Below, piece after piece: positions 33,130-44,916 of a stretch of 64,000 bases of DNA. Under the pieces are notes generated by a model. That model saw nothing but the letters and a program-made list of their open reading frames with translations. It was not told the origin of the DNA and did no database searches. Positions within the stretch are counted from its first letter, which is position 1; every line of letters begins with the position of its first letter. Origin of the DNA: Gadus chalcogrammus (Eukaryota > Chordata > Actinopteri > Gadiformes > Gadidae); NCBI RefSeq assembly GCF_026213295.1, contig NC_079418.1, forward strand, positions 7,011,561 to 7,075,560, written 5' to 3'. A program made the translations under genes and the position numbers.

Positions 33130-33720
33130 AACACAGTGTTCCACAGATGGGTAGAAGCAGTCCCATCAAAAGACCAAAGTGCGGCTACAGTAATCAAGTT
33201 TCGGACTAGAGAAGGCATGACAAGGTTTGGAATTCCGTCAGAAATAAGTTCAGACAAAACGTTTATTCAGAGAACACTCAAACAAGTGATTCAACATTTG
33301 CATGTCAAATAAAGACTAGATTACGCCCCAATCCTCAACCACAAGGTATGGTGGAAAGAGTGAATGGGACGCTCAAGACAAAGAATTAACAACATTTGGG
33401 CAAGCACTAAATTGAATTGATGCACTACCACTGACACTAATGAGTTATCGCATGAAAACTAACAGAAAGACGCATCTAACCCCGCATGAAATGCTTAAGG
33501 GTCGACCCATGCCTTCACTTAACATTCGAGGGTGCCAAAAGGGACTTCCATTAGAGTAATTAGAAATAGGATTAAGGAAAATATGTTTGAACATCTAACT
33601 GTTGTACATAAGTTTGTACTTCCAGCAAGAGAAACACAAAGTTCCAGGGCCAGAGGAGGAGCCAGATGCTGACACGCCCGGAGCCGACCAACTACCCAAG
33701 GATGATGCAATCAGATTTCG
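33130..33720 (+). pseudogene. Retroviral integrase remnant
   Basis: Plus-strand translation shows the second half of an integrase core: WVEAVPSKDQSAATVI, then FGIPSEISSDK with the conserved Asp region but a deletion right after it, then (frame shifted) a VERVNGTLK-like segment carrying the Glu region near 33358, then a C-terminal part rich in acidic residues. Frameshifts and stops disrupt it. The family is ERV1-like (gamma/epsilon type) by feel only. Confidence 0.75.
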
Positions 33721-33808
33721 GCAGGGTTTGAATCAGTCCTGTTTTGGTGGTCCACTATTAACAAAAATGTTGATTGGATAAATAATATATACTATAATCA
33801 GCAACGTT

Positions 33809-34060
33809 TTGTCAATTTTTCCACGGATAAGGTCAAGGGACTATATAGATATAGATATGCTATTTGCAGAGCAAGGAGGGGTGTGTGGGATGATAAAGAC
33901 GACATGTTGTACTTTTATCCCCAATAACACAGCACCGGATGGGTCGGTGGCCAGGGTGCTGGCAGGGTTACAGTCCCTCAGATTAGATTTGGCAGAGAGC
34001 TCCGGCATTAATGACCCCTTCACAGGATGGATGGAGAGCCCAATGAGCGATGGGCGCTAC
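33809..34060 (+). pseudogene. Retroviral envelope transmembrane remnant
   Basis: The frame contains GGVCGMIKTTCC, the CX6CC motif of gamma-type retroviral transmembrane subunits, followed by an ectodomain helix region. The surface subunit, furin site and fusion peptide are absent: this piece follows the integrase remnant directly. After about 34030 the frame no longer resembles envelope, so the membrane anchor is also lost. Not functional. Confidence 0.8.
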
Positions 34061-34259
34061 AGGTGCAGCAGGTGCCATCCAAGCTTACCTGGGGATCGAG
34101 AGTTTGGACGAGGGACCACCAGAGGGGCCCGACCTGATCCGGCTGGAGAACATGGAACAGACCCCTGCCCCACTGTCCAAGAGCCCCCACGCAATGCAGC
34201 GCACCAATACATGAAGATCATCCGGCCCCGGCGTCCTGTTTCCACCACCGTATGCTGAA

Positions 34260-35490
34260 ACCCCACCACCCCCCCCCGCCTGTGACGTGCTAGTAACCTC
34301 TCCAGGTGGGCTGCCCCATTCCCGTCCCCGCCAACGGCACCACCCCCCTCCCACCTGATGCACCCACGTCGCCCGGACCAGGGATCTGCGTTCCGGTACC
34401 AGGGGTTGCGGCCCGTTCCCTTAAGGCTTGAGGGCGCCCCTGGCTGTATTCGCTTCTGTACGCTGTTTTTAGCCGCTCCCATATCTAGGCCCGCGTCTAC
34501 GCAACCGACGCCGGGAACGCAAATGTTGTTGTTTATATCGCTGTCCCACTAGATGGAGCTCGGGGATACACACGGGCGAGATTCCAGGGGCCTTGATTGC
34601 CCGTTTATCAGATGAGGTCCTGAGCGCAGTTGAATAAAAGGGTCTAATGCTCAGGTGGCGCCTTGCGACCACCTGCCCGTGATGACGCTCAGGACCATTC
34701 CGTGGTTTCTTAGTTGTTCCCGTGCCCCGGGCCTACCCTGGATACCCCATGCGTGTGATTGCTTATTGTTACACGACCAGTTAACTCCTCCTCACATCCT
34801 TAGTGTGTGGTCATCTAGGGATGGGTTGAGGGGGATTGCCATTCGTTGTGTACCTCATATCTTTCTGATATTATTATTGTTATTTAGGGACACGTTTCAT
34901 GGTTGCATTTCTTTCCTGTGATTATTATTGTGTAGTGTCTGTGTGATTGTTGCATTTTTGTTATTGTTTACTGTTAGTCTTATTGTTGCTTTTTGCTGAT
35001 ACTGTTATTGTTCGGAGTTTGTTTTATTGTTGCAATTCGTTGTTATTATTATGGTTTGGTGTTGGTTTTGTTGTGTGGCCAGCTTTGTTGTTGGTTGTTG
35101 TTTTTTTGGTATCGTTTGATATTTGTTTTAGTATTGTTGTATGCTTGTTGTATTTTTTTATTTTTTTATTTTTTTTTCTCTTTTTTGTGTATTATCTGCG
35201 GCCAGTATTGTTGGTATTGTCTGCTCGCGATGTAAGGCCGGGGTGGATGCCACCCCCTAGGTGGGGTGTGTATGGCATACCCATGTCTGAAGCATGGGTA
35301 GCGTTTCTCCCACGTGGTTCCCCATACACCCGGTCCAGCGAGTTGTTTTAGTCCCATGCTCATGGTTGTTTGTTTTTATGGTCATTTGCCTTCTTTCTGT
35401 TATTTCTAATGGTGTTATGATGGTAGTCCCGTGCTGGAGTCCTATCCCTCGTACCCCAAATGAGTAAAAGTCGTCTTGCGACGACTTGAG
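34260..35490. other. ERV 3' interior, low complexity
   Basis: C-rich to about 34380, then a TTATTG-rich stretch (34860-35220). Hydrophobic open frames here come from the base composition. No gene recognised. Confidence 0.5.
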
Positions 35491-35497
35491 GGGGATA

Positions 35498-36259
35498 TGT
35501 TGGGAAAAATAACCTGCTGAGTACATCACATGTACATTATAAATATAGCTAACTCCTACCCTAGCCTGATGAGCACATCACATGGACACATTATAATATA
35601 GTCAACTCTTGCTCTAACCCAACAACACAAACATGATAATATATAGTCAGGTCAAGGCCGGAGCTGAAGGCCCCATCTCCCAGGCAGGCAGATGGTGGAC
35701 ACTCAGACAATGCACCAGTATCATCTCCAGAACGGGAGAGCCACATTAATTATCACACAGGAGACATTTTGAGAGCTCTTCCCCGTTAGGAGGAACCAAG
35801 AGATACCTCTGCCCACACCAGGGGCCTGAGAGCCACATTAAATTATCACACACGAGACATTTCAGGGGGGCACTCCCCGTTTTAATTTATGACACCGGAG
35901 ACACAAGGAACTCTCCCCTGTTACGAAGCTCTCTCAGGGCCTGGGAGCCAAAACACACAGAACCACACACACCTCAAACGCACACACCTCATCGAGAGGA
36001 GGATACAGCATAAAAACTGTACCACACAGGGACTCTTCACCCTCTTCTTCTGAAGCAGACCTTCCACGGAGGCGAAGCTCTGGACGAACCATCAGCGCTG
36101 ATTAGGGACTTAGACATATTCGATTTCTCACGCTTTATGACTCTGTATAACCGTTGCCACTTTACTTAATAAATCCAAGGTCCTCGTGCCGACAGACTTT
36201 ATTACCTCTCCGTCTCATTTTATCTGATCCAGTAACTAGACAGACCGTTTTTCCCTTCA
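35498..36259 (+). repeat. ERV 3' LTR
   Basis: 762 bases, identical by eye to the 5' LTR except for one fewer T near the end. Confidence 0.93.
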
Positions 36260-36840
36260 TTACCTCACAGCCTAGGAACAGAGTTAAGGAAAGTATTGTT
36301 GCCACCACAGTAGCTTCTACAAACGTCACTGAAAGAATTAAAGAACAAACAAAAATGCTGAAAGCTGGATGCCTCTGCTGTTCTCGTGGGCATTCATTGG
36401 AAGAGTGTAAGGAGCTCATTGGAAAAGGACACAAAGACAAAATCAAATTTTGCGTGAAAAAGGAGTTTGTTTCGCATGTTTATGCGTGGGTCACATGAGC
36501 CGTGACTGCAAGAGCCGCATGATATGCAAGATCTGTGGTCAAACTCACCCTACCTTGTTTCATATAAAAAGGCAACCAGCTCTGGACCAGCAAGAGGAAC
36601 CTTCCAATGCCTTAGTTACAAGATGTGGACATAAAGGGCCCGGTAGGGACAAGTGCGCTTTGTCTATCCTTCCTGTAAGGGTGAAAGCTTCAAAGGGAAA
36701 TAACATCATAACAACATACTCCTTTCTGGATCCCGGCAGCTCAGGTACCTTATGTTCGGAAAATCGAATGAAGACACTGAATGCTGCGGGCAACAAAATC
36801 AGCTTCCTGCTTAGCGGGGTTGGAGGTTGCTGGGCTTGAC
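36260..36840 (+). pseudogene. BEL gag zinc knuckles and protease
   Basis: Resumes gag after the ERV. Three Cys/His knuckles: CLCCSRGHSLEEC, CFACLCVGHMSRDC (CX2CX4HX4C) and CKICGQTHPTLFH, the usual BEL trio, with a frame change between the first and second near 36450. Then the aspartic protease motif FLDPGSSGTLC at about 36725. A further frame change follows near 36790. Confidence 0.88.
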
Positions 36841-38385
36841 AGCAGTGATTTCTATGCACTTCCAGATGTTCTCACACAGGAGAAGATGCCAGTGACTGCC
36901 GATGACATAGTGACACAGGAAGATCTGTCTCAGTGGCCATACCTAGAAAAGGTACACATCCCAAAGCATCAAGGCAAATGTTGATCTACTGATTAGAACT
37001 AATGCTCCAAGGTTATTGGAACCATGGCAGGTCGTCAACAGCTGTGGGAATGGCCCATATGCTATTAGAACTGTGCTAGGATGGTCAGTAAATGGTCCAC
37101 TAAATGGAAACTGTGGCACCATGGAGGAAAAATGTACCTCTGCTACGGTTAACAGGATTGCTGTGCATAAACTGGAGGAAATGCTGGCTGCTCAGTACAA
37201 CCATGACTTCAACGACAAGAATCTGGAGGACGAACAAATGTCAAGAGAAGAAATTAGGTTCTTGGGAATTGTCAGCCATTCAGCAAAGCTGGTTGACGGG
37301 CATTACAGCCTGAAAAGGCCTTTTAGGAAAGAGTAGTTCATGCTCCCAAATAATTTGTTGGTGGCCAAGCAAAGGAATTTGGGACTCAAGAGAAGGTTTG
37401 AGAAGGATGAGCAGTTTCATCAGGAGTATGCAAGCTTCCTCACTGACGTTATTGACAGAGGTTATGCAGAGAAAATACCTCAGCACCAGTTGCGTTGTGA
37501 AGAAGGAAAGGTGTGGTATATCCCCCATCATGGCGTCTACCATCCTAGAAAAAAACAAACCTGCGAGTGGTGTTTGCATTTAAAGGAAGATCATTGAACA
37601 ACAAGCTCTTCCAGGGTCCCAAACTTACAAGCGGTCTGCTCGGAGTGCTCACTCGGTTCAGACAGGAGCCTGTAGCTTTTTCATGGGAGATATCCAACAG
37701 ATGTTTTATCAGGTAAATGTTGCAGAAACAACAAACTTCCTTCCTTTCTTGTGGTGGCCTGAGGGTGACCTGAGCCAAGAATTTGCAGAGCACAGGAGGA
37801 CGGTCCACCTGTTGCGGGCGGTTTCATCAACCAGCTGCGCTTGTTACGCACTCAGGAAGACGGCAGAAGACAATCAGGCGTCATTCCCTGCTGAGGTGAT
37901 TAAGACAGTCAGGCAAAACTTCTATGTCTATGATTGCTTAAAAAGCACATCCTCAGAAGAAGAAGCCATTCAGGCAATTAAAGATATCACAGCTCTCTGT
38001 CAAAAGGGATGATTCCATCTGACTAAGTGGGTCAGTAACAGCAGAACGGTGCTGTGGACAGTGCCAGAGGAACACAGAGCAAAAGACTTAAAGGCATTGG
38101 ACTTGGATAGAGACAATCTTCCCTTGGAGAAAGCCCTTAGTCTCCAGTGGTGCATCGAGAGGGACTCCTTTCAGTTCAGGACGCTGGTGAAAAATGGTCC
38201 TGACACTAGACGTGGCATGCTATCCATGCTTAGTTCAGTGTACAATCCTTTGGGGTATATTGCACCAGTCACATTGCCTGGCAAAATCTTGTTGCAGAAG
38301 CTGTGCAGGAGAAACTCTGGATGGGATGACAGCTTACCTGGTGACATACTGCAGCAGTGGACTAAGTGGCTGAAAGAGCTTAGCA
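36790..38385 (+). pseudogene. BEL reverse transcriptase, interrupted
   Basis: Protease-RT linker (DVLTQEKMPVTADDI; LIRTNAPRLLEPWQV), then RT pieces in two or three frames: YASFLTDVIDRGYAEKIP, GKVWYIPHHGVYHP, then GDIQQMFYQV. The catalytic box reads FYVYDCL at about 37920, where BEL elements have YVDD: the first Asp is replaced by Tyr. Continues to MLSSVYNPLGYIAPVTLPGK and WLKELS, where the gypsy element enters at 38386 (TSD TAGCA). Confidence 0.9.
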
Positions 38386-38847
38386 TGTCAAGTTTCACCA
38401 AATGGCAGACGAAAACCCAATAGCACGACACGGGAAACCGTTCGGGTGAAGAAATAGTGTTTATTCCTAGGGGCAGGCAACAGGGAAGGTCCAAAGTCCA
38501 AGCAGGCAGGTCAATCCGGTAGGAGCAGGCAAAAGGAAGGTCCAAAGTCCAAAAGGGCAGGTCGATACACAGGCAGGCAGGTTCAGGATCAGGATCAGAA
38601 GACGCGGGAGAGCTAGGTTTACACACTAGACAATCTGGCAGGGAATGTTTGGGAGGAGAGGAGTGATATAGGGGGAGCACAGGTGACGGTGGTTGGTTAA
38701 TTAGGAGAGATCAGGGTGGCAGGCAGGTGAATGGGAACAGCAGGTAATGCAGATCAGGGGGGAGTGGCAGAGTCTGAAATGACGTGTTAGTGTGGCAAAA
38801 CAGGGAACAGACAAATGAAAAACTACAGCCTTGCTGAAGTTGTGACA
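38386..38847 (-). repeat. Gypsy 3' LTR
   Basis: 462 bases, TGTCAAGTTTCACC...TTGTGACA on plus. It carries an 11-base duplicate (AAGTCCAAGC-type) and a few substitutions relative to the other LTR. Confidence 0.93.
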
Positions 38848-39400
38848 GAACCCTCCCCTCTAGGGACGGCTCCTGACGTCCCACCGGGCTGGTCAGGATG
38901 GTCCCTATGGAAAGCTGAGAGGAGGTCAGGGTCCAAGATGTTACGAGCCGGGACCCATGAGCACTCCTCAGGGCCATAACCCTCCCAATCGACGAGGTAT
39001 TGGAAACCCCTCCCCCGCCGTCGCGACTTGATGAGGCGATGGACAGAGTAAGCAGGACCCCCATCAATGATCCGGGGGGGTGGTGGGGGTCTGGAGGAGG
39101 GCTGGAACCGGCTCTCCTTAACGGGTTTGACCTTGGAGACGTGGAAGGTGGGATGAATCCACATAGAGCGAGGAAGGCGGAGACGGACTGCAGCAGGGTT
39201 GATGACCTCAGTGATGGAGAACGGGCCCACAAACCTTGGGGCCAACTTCCTAGACTCCACCCGGAGTGGGAGGTCACGTGTGGACAGCCAAACCTTCTGA
39301 CCAGGAGTGTAGCATGGTGCAGGGATCCGACGGCGGTTGGAATCTCTGGTACCGGTTGGACGAACGCAGGAGAGCAGAACGGGCCCGCAACCAGGTGCGC
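38848..39400 (-). pseudogene. Gypsy integrase C-terminus and chromodomain
   Basis: Frame read from about 39400: [29 protein letters not shown] (the GPY/F module), then a chromodomain YSVHRLIKS...[17 protein letters not shown]. Chromodomains of chromoviruses steer integration toward marked chromatin. Separated from the integrase core by a frameshift near 39350. Confidence 0.9.
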
Positions 39401-40350
39401 CGACAGCGCTGGATGAACGCCTGGACAGACGGGACACTGGCCTCTCGCTTCTGCTCAGGGAACAGTGGAGGTTGATATCCCCGAGAGCACTGGAAAGGAG
39501 AAAGCCCTGTTGCAGAGCTTGGAAGTGTATTGTGAGCATATTCCACCCACAAAAGCTGTTTGGACCAGGAGGATGGTGTCTGGGATGCGATACAACGCAA
39601 GGCAGTCTCCATCTCCTGGTTCATCCGTTCAGTCTGTCCGTTGGATTGAGGATGGAAACCAGAGGAAAGGCTGACCGTGGCCCCCAACAGTTGGCAAAAG
39701 TCTGTCCAAAAACAAGAAGTGAACTGTGGCCCCCGATCTGAGACAATGTCACAGGGGAGGCTGTGCAGACGGAAAACATGATGCAACATAAGTTCAGCAG
39801 TTTCTTTGGCAGAAGGTAATTTGGGCAATGGAACAAACTGAGCAGATTTAGAAAATCTGTCCACAATCGTCAGAATGGTGGTATTACCCTCTGAGGGAGG
39901 CAGTCCGGTGACGAAGTCGAGTGAAATGTGGGACCATGGACGATGAGGAATAGGCAGTGGCTGAAGAAGACCAGAAGGGGCATGGCGAGCAGTCTTGTGC
40001 TGAGAGCAAATCTGGCAAGCAGCGATAAACTCCTTGGTGTCCTCTTCGATGGAAGTCCACCAGAAACGTTGCTTCAGCAGAGCTAGGGTGCGTCTAACCC
40101 CCGGGTGACAGGCAAGGCGAGAAGAGTGTCCCCACTGGAGGACCTGAGAGCGGAGACTCACAGGCACATACAGGCGATTATCAGGGCAAGCACTGGGGAT
40201 CGGTTGGTCGGCCTGAGACCGTTTTACCTTGTCCACAATATCCCAGGTAACTGCGCCGATGACCACCTTAGTGGGGAGGATCCTCTCATGTTGTGTGGGA
40301 CTGTTGTCGGACTGGAAATGACGGGACAGGGAGTCTGGTTTGACATACCT
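39274..40350 (-). pseudogene. Gypsy integrase core
   Basis: Zinc-binding HX(n)H...CQICSQHK, then [11 protein letters not shown] (first Asp), [12 protein letters not shown] (second Asp) and [13 protein letters not shown] (Glu), so the DDE triad is intact. A frameshift near 40350 separates it from RNase H, and another near 39350 from the chromodomain. Confidence 0.92.
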
Positions 40351-41939
40351 GGGCGATAAGACAGGGTGAAGTCAAAGCGATTAAAGAACAACGCCCATCT
40401 GACCTGACGGGAGTTCAACCATTTGGCCGACCGGATGTACTCGAGGTTCTTGTGGTCTGTCCATACAACAAACAGATGTTTTGCCCCCTCCAGCCAGTGC
40501 CTCCACTCCACGAGAGCCAGCTTGACAGCCAATAACTCCCGGTTTCCGACGTCGTAATTTCTTTCTGCTGGGGACAATTTGTGGGAGAAAAAGGCACACG
40601 GATGTAACTTTTGGTCCTCTGCTGACCGCTGAGACAGGACTGCCCCCACCCCGGAGTCTGACGCATCCACTTCCACAACAAACTGGCAGTCTAGATCTGG
40701 AAGGATGAGAATGGGAGCAGAAGAGAACCGTGACTTTAACTCACTGAACCTTTCTTCTGCAGCAGGGGACCATTGGAAGGCTACCTTCTGGGAGGTGAGG
40801 GCTGTCAGTGGAGCTGCCACAGAACTATAGTTGCGGATAAACCTACGGTAGAAATTGGCAAACCCGAGGAACTGTTGAAGCTTCTTCCGAGAGGTGGGAA
40901 CCGGCCAATCCGCCACTGCTTTAACCTTGGCGGGATCCATGTGAATACGTCCGACTGAAATGATGTATCCCAGGAACGACACATCAGTGGCATGGAACTC
41001 AGACTTCTCCACCTTCACAAACAGTTGGTTCTCAAGGAGTCTCTGGAGAACACTACGGACATGCTGCACATGTTCCTGTTCAGACTTTGAGAAGATTAAG
41101 ATATCATCAATATATACGAACACAAATACGTTGAGAAAATCCCGGAGCACATCATTCACTAAGGCTTGGAATATTGCTGGAGCATTGGTAAGTCCGAAAG
41201 GCATAACCAGGTACTCATAGTGGCCTCTAGGGGTGTTGAACGCCGTTTTCCACTCATCCCCCTCCCGAATGCGAACAAGGTGATAGGCATTCCTGAGATC
41301 AAGCTTGGTAAACACATAAGACCCTTGCAGCAGTTCAAATGCAGAAGAGATGAGTGGGAGGGGGTACCTGTTCTTAATGGTGACATCATTCAGACCGCGG
41401 TAATCGATGCAGGGTCGGAGGGATTTGTCCTTCTTATCCACAAAGAAAAATCCAGCTCCCGCAGGAGATGAAGAGGGACGGATGATGCCTGCTGCCAGTG
41501 AGTTGTTAATGTATTCGTCCATGACCTTGGTTTCAGGGGCTGACAGAGAGAAGAGTCTTCCCCTTGGTGGTGATGAGCCAGGGAGGATGTCAATGGCACA
41601 ATCATATGGGCGGTGTGGGGGAAGCGAGGTGGCCCGTACCTTGTTAAATACCTCCTTTAAGTCCAAGTACTCGGATGGTACGCCTGAGAGATCTGAGAGC
41701 TCATTAGAGGAAGAGGTGTTGAAGGCAGGTAACAAAGCAGATTTCAGGCAGACCGCATGGCAATGTTCACTCCATTGTAGAATGGAACCAGTCCTCCAGT
41801 CAATATGTGGGTTATGTTTTACTAACCAGGGAAACCCCAGGATGACTGGCTGCTGAGGAGCTTCTCTCAGGTGAAAGGTAATTGACTCAGTGTGGTTACC
41901 TGAAATGCCCAGACGAAGAGGAACAGTGCGGTGGGTAAC
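40350..41939 (-). CDS. Gypsy reverse transcriptase-RNase H
   Basis: A long open minus-strand frame of about 530 element-encoded codons (its first ~17 codons belong to the nested LTR). [50 protein letters not shown] and the catalytic YIDDILIF. RNase [36 protein letters not shown] and [10 protein letters not shown]. The N-terminal side ([17 protein letters not shown]) is the end of the protease. Catalytic residues are present; the polyprotein is disconnected by the nested element upstream and a frameshift downstream. Confidence 0.93.
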
Positions 41940-42566
41940 TGTTACGACCCCTACTCGTTCAGGGGGGAAAAAAGGAAGTAACACACACAACCCGGTGGAT
42001 TGGGTTGTAAGTATAGTATTTATTATAACCCAACAAAGGAATAGAGTGCAACAATCGTCAGAAATGGGCCGCTAGGTGCTGTCAAAGCAAAGAAACAAAT
42101 ATAACAAAAAGAGAACTCCTTAAAATAAAATGGAGCTACCTGTCTAATAACTAAAATATGAATGGTCCTAAAACAAACCCTAACTGGCTACACTAGCATA
42201 ACGAAAACGGAAATACAAATGATCAGCACCCCCTAAACCTAGTGTGGCTAAACAGTGACGAACCTAAATGAGTGCAAATGAACAACATCAGTACAGAGGG
42301 ATTCTTCTTACCCTGGCCCAAATCTGGGAACACACAAACGTAACCTCTAGCTCTCAAATGAATGCGACTACGCGCCTAGATTCCCTACAGGTGTCTGCCT
42401 CGCTTGCAAGGCGCATCAGGCTTTTATACGCCTCCACGGCGCCGTCGCTCTCTGGTTGGTTCCGGGGACGGAAGGACCCGCCCACTTGAGCTGCTTTGGG
42501 GAAAAACAGGAGGGGTAGTGCATGCAGAGGGAGGGGAGACAATGCGGTCGGCTCACGGCTGTAACA
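41940..42566 (-). repeat. Nested element 3' LTR
   Basis: 627 bases, TGTTACGACCCC...GCTGTAACA on plus. Differs from the other LTR at about eight positions seen by eye (roughly 1%). Confidence 0.92.
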
Positions 42567-43104
42567 TTCCCTCCCTTAAAATGGCGGTCACCGCCTATCC
42601 AAATACATTTTCTAGCATCAGCGGCTACAGAGGGGGACCAGTTGCGCATCAGGAGATCCTCCTCCACGTAATAGGCTCTCTGCCCGTCAGTTGCGTTGCT
42701 TTTACTCACTCCCTTTGAAAAACACCTTTTCAATGACCGGTCAGCCTTTTGCGCCTCACTTAGGCGAGCTCGACCCATTGGGAGAGACGGACGGTCACCG
42801 ACCGGTGCGTCAGGACCCCCAGGCCCCGCAGCACTGTCATTACGGGTGTCAGCCACAGCACCTTTTTCATTACGATCTGTAACTCAAGTTGAAATGGGCT
42901 GCGATTTGGACGAGATCATCCTTCCTACAGCTACTGAAGCTTTCATAAGACGGGTCGGCCAAAAACCCACGCAAATCAAACCCCGTCGCCATACACGCAA
43001 CCAATAATCAAATAACCGTACCCACTACGCCAAGGGAGATATAACAACTACACAATCCCGGGAACCCTTTAACGGGTAAAAGATCCCGGACGAGCCCCCA
43101 CATA
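42567..43104 (-). pseudogene. Internal pol scrap of the nested element
   Basis: Minus-strand frame read from 42856: LSEAQKADRSLKRCFSKG and AYYVEEDLLMRNWSP, the segment that joins RNase H to integrase in gypsy pol. Everything else of gag-pol is missing. Confidence 0.75.
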
Positions 43105-43732
43105 TGTTACGACCCCTACTCGTTCAGGGGGGGAAAAAAGGAAGTAACACACACAACCCGGTGGATTGGGTTGTAAGTATAGTATTTATTATAACCCAAC
43201 AAAGGAATAGAGTGCAACAATCGTCAGAAATGGGCCGCTAGGTGCTGTCAAAGCAAAGAAACAAATATAACCAAAAGAGAACTCCTTAAAATAAAATGGA
43301 GCTACCTGTCTAATAACTAAAATACGAATGGTCCTAAAACAAACCCTAACTGGCTACACTAGCATAACGAAAACGGAAATACAAATGGTCAGCACCCCCT
43401 AAACCTAGTGTGGCTAAACAGTGACAAACCTAAATGAGTGCAAATGAACAACATCAGTACAGAGGGATTCTTCTTACCCTGGCCCAAATCTGGGAACACA
43501 CAAACGTAACCTCTAGCTCTCAAACGAATGCGACTACGCGCCTAGATTCCCTACAGGTGTCTGCCTCGCTTGCAAGGCGCATCAGGCTTTTATACGCCTC
43601 CACGGCGCCGTCGCTCTCTGGTTGGTTCCGGGGACGGAAGGACCCGCCCACTTGAGCTGCTTTGGGGAAAAACAGGAGGGGTAGCGCATGCAGAGGGAGG
43701 GGAGACAATGCGGTCGGCTCACGGCCGTAACA
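43105..43732 (-). repeat. Nested element 5' LTR
   Basis: 628 bases, ending GCCGTAACA on plus. Confidence 0.92.
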
Positions 43733-43737
43733 GTAAC

Positions 43738-43990
43738 TGTGCAGAGGAGGCGCCCATCCAGAGCAGTAGCTTCGATAGGCTTGACCAATGGTTCCTGGTT
43801 AATACCCAGCTGCATGGCAAGACCATGATCCAAAAGGTTGGTGTCGGCCCCGGAGTCAATGAGGACAGAGACTGTGTGTGATTGTCCATTACAGTTGAGC
43901 TGGGCGTGAAGTAGTGCACGAGAGAGCGTTTCAGAGTTCAGAATACGGCTCACCAGCGCCCTCTGGATTCCTGGTGAGCCCTGTCTTTTA
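43738..43990 (-). pseudogene. Gypsy protease, N-terminal part
   Basis: VLIDSGADTNLLDHGL holds the catalytic Asp-Ser-Gly. The frame runs up to VTVT, where the nested element splits it from [16 protein letters not shown] on the other side (41939 leftwards). Confidence 0.9.
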
Positions 43991-44899
43991 CTGGACAGGA
44001 AGACACGTAATGACCTCCCTGCCCGCAGTACATGCAGCAGTTCTCCCTTTGGCGCCGCTGTCGTTCAGCAGCTGACAGCCTGGTCCGGCCAAGTTGCATG
44101 GGCTCAACCGGGTCTCTAGGGGCACCGACGGGAGGTGACGCTGGAGGACGTGGAAAGCTCCGGGGAGTACTGGTCAGCGCTCTCTCTCATCCCCTTTCCT
44201 GGAGACGTCCATCGATGCGGATGGCCGTGGCAACGAGCGCATCTAAATCTGTCGGAGGGTCCCGAGCCGCCAGTTCATCCTTGATATCATCAGAAAGGCC
44301 GTTGTAAAAAGCGTCAGTCAGAGAGTCACTCTCTGCAGCAAGTGTCCGGAACTCAATGGAATAATCAGTCACTCTCCGGCTCCCCTGAACCAGGTTTAAC
44401 AGTCCACGAGCAGCCTCTCGGCCAGGGGTAGCATGGTCGAACACCTTCCGAATACCCTCAGAGAAGGCCGTCACAGAAGAACAGAAAACCGACTGCTTCT
44501 CCCACTCGCCGGTGCCCCAGTCCAGAGCCGGTCCCGTATGCTGGGTGATCATGAAAGCCACTCTTGACCTCTCAGTGGGATATGTGAGAGGCTGAAGTTC
44601 AAAAGTCAACCTGCACAAAGTCAAGAAAGAGCGGCAGGTACCTGGAGCTCCAGAAAAGCGCTCCAGAGCATTTAGGCGGGGTTCCGGACCCGGGGCAATG
44701 GGAGGCGAAACCGCTGGCGGTCGACTGGCCTGCATGAGCTGCTGGAGCTGACCGCTCAGAGTTTCCAAATGTTGGTTGTGGCGTGCAGAAGCCTCCCGGA
44801 AAGCCACCTCCATAGCGGTGAATGCCTCTCATGCTGGTGTAGAGCAGCAGCTTGAGCTGCTATTTCCTGATTCACCTTCTCCATGTCGGCTGGGTTCAT
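43990..44899 (-). pseudogene. Gypsy gag
   Basis: Starts at the ATG at 44899 (MNPADMEKVNQEIAAQAAAL). A frameshift near 44825 precedes the main gag body (APGTCRSFLTLCRLTFE; TDYSIEFRTLAAESD; AFYNGLSDDIKDELA), matching the retrotransposon gag domain. A CX2CX4HX4C knuckle, [14 protein letters not shown], lies near 44010-44050. Nearly intact. Confidence 0.88.
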
Positions 44900-44916
44900 T
44901 TTTGGCCAGATTGTAC

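Larger units (their letters stand above)
28247..36259 (+). mobile_element. Endogenous retrovirus, gutted, with near-identical LTRs
   Basis: TG...CA LTRs at 28247-29009 and 35498-36259 bracket about 6.5 kb. After the 5' LTR a TGGTGACC-type primer-binding site follows (about 29012); before the 3' LTR is GAGGGGGATA, a polypurine tract. Flanks read TTAT and TTAC, at best an imperfect 4-bp TSD. Gag, protease and RT are not recognisable; only integrase and transmembrane-envelope remnants are seen. It lies in BEL gag. Confidence 0.9.
41940..43732 (-). mobile_element. Short gypsy-type LTR element nested in the gypsy
   Basis: LTRs 41940-42566 and 43105-43732, TSD GTAAC (41935-41939 and 43733-43737). 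Only 538 internal bases. On minus, the primer-binding site TGGGGGCTCGTCCGGGAT (43084-43101) matches the 3' end of tRNA-Pro, and AAGGGAGGGAA forms the polypurine tract. A TRIM-like, trans-dependent element. Confidence 0.95.

Noticed and set aside
34947..35351. Hydrophobic, membrane-protein-like open frame
   Set aside because: Produced by TTATTG-rich low-complexity DNA in the ERV 3' interior.
42404..43881. Paired near-identical open frames within 42268-42718 and 43434-43881
   Set aside because: They are the two LTR copies of the nested element read as protein; no gene.
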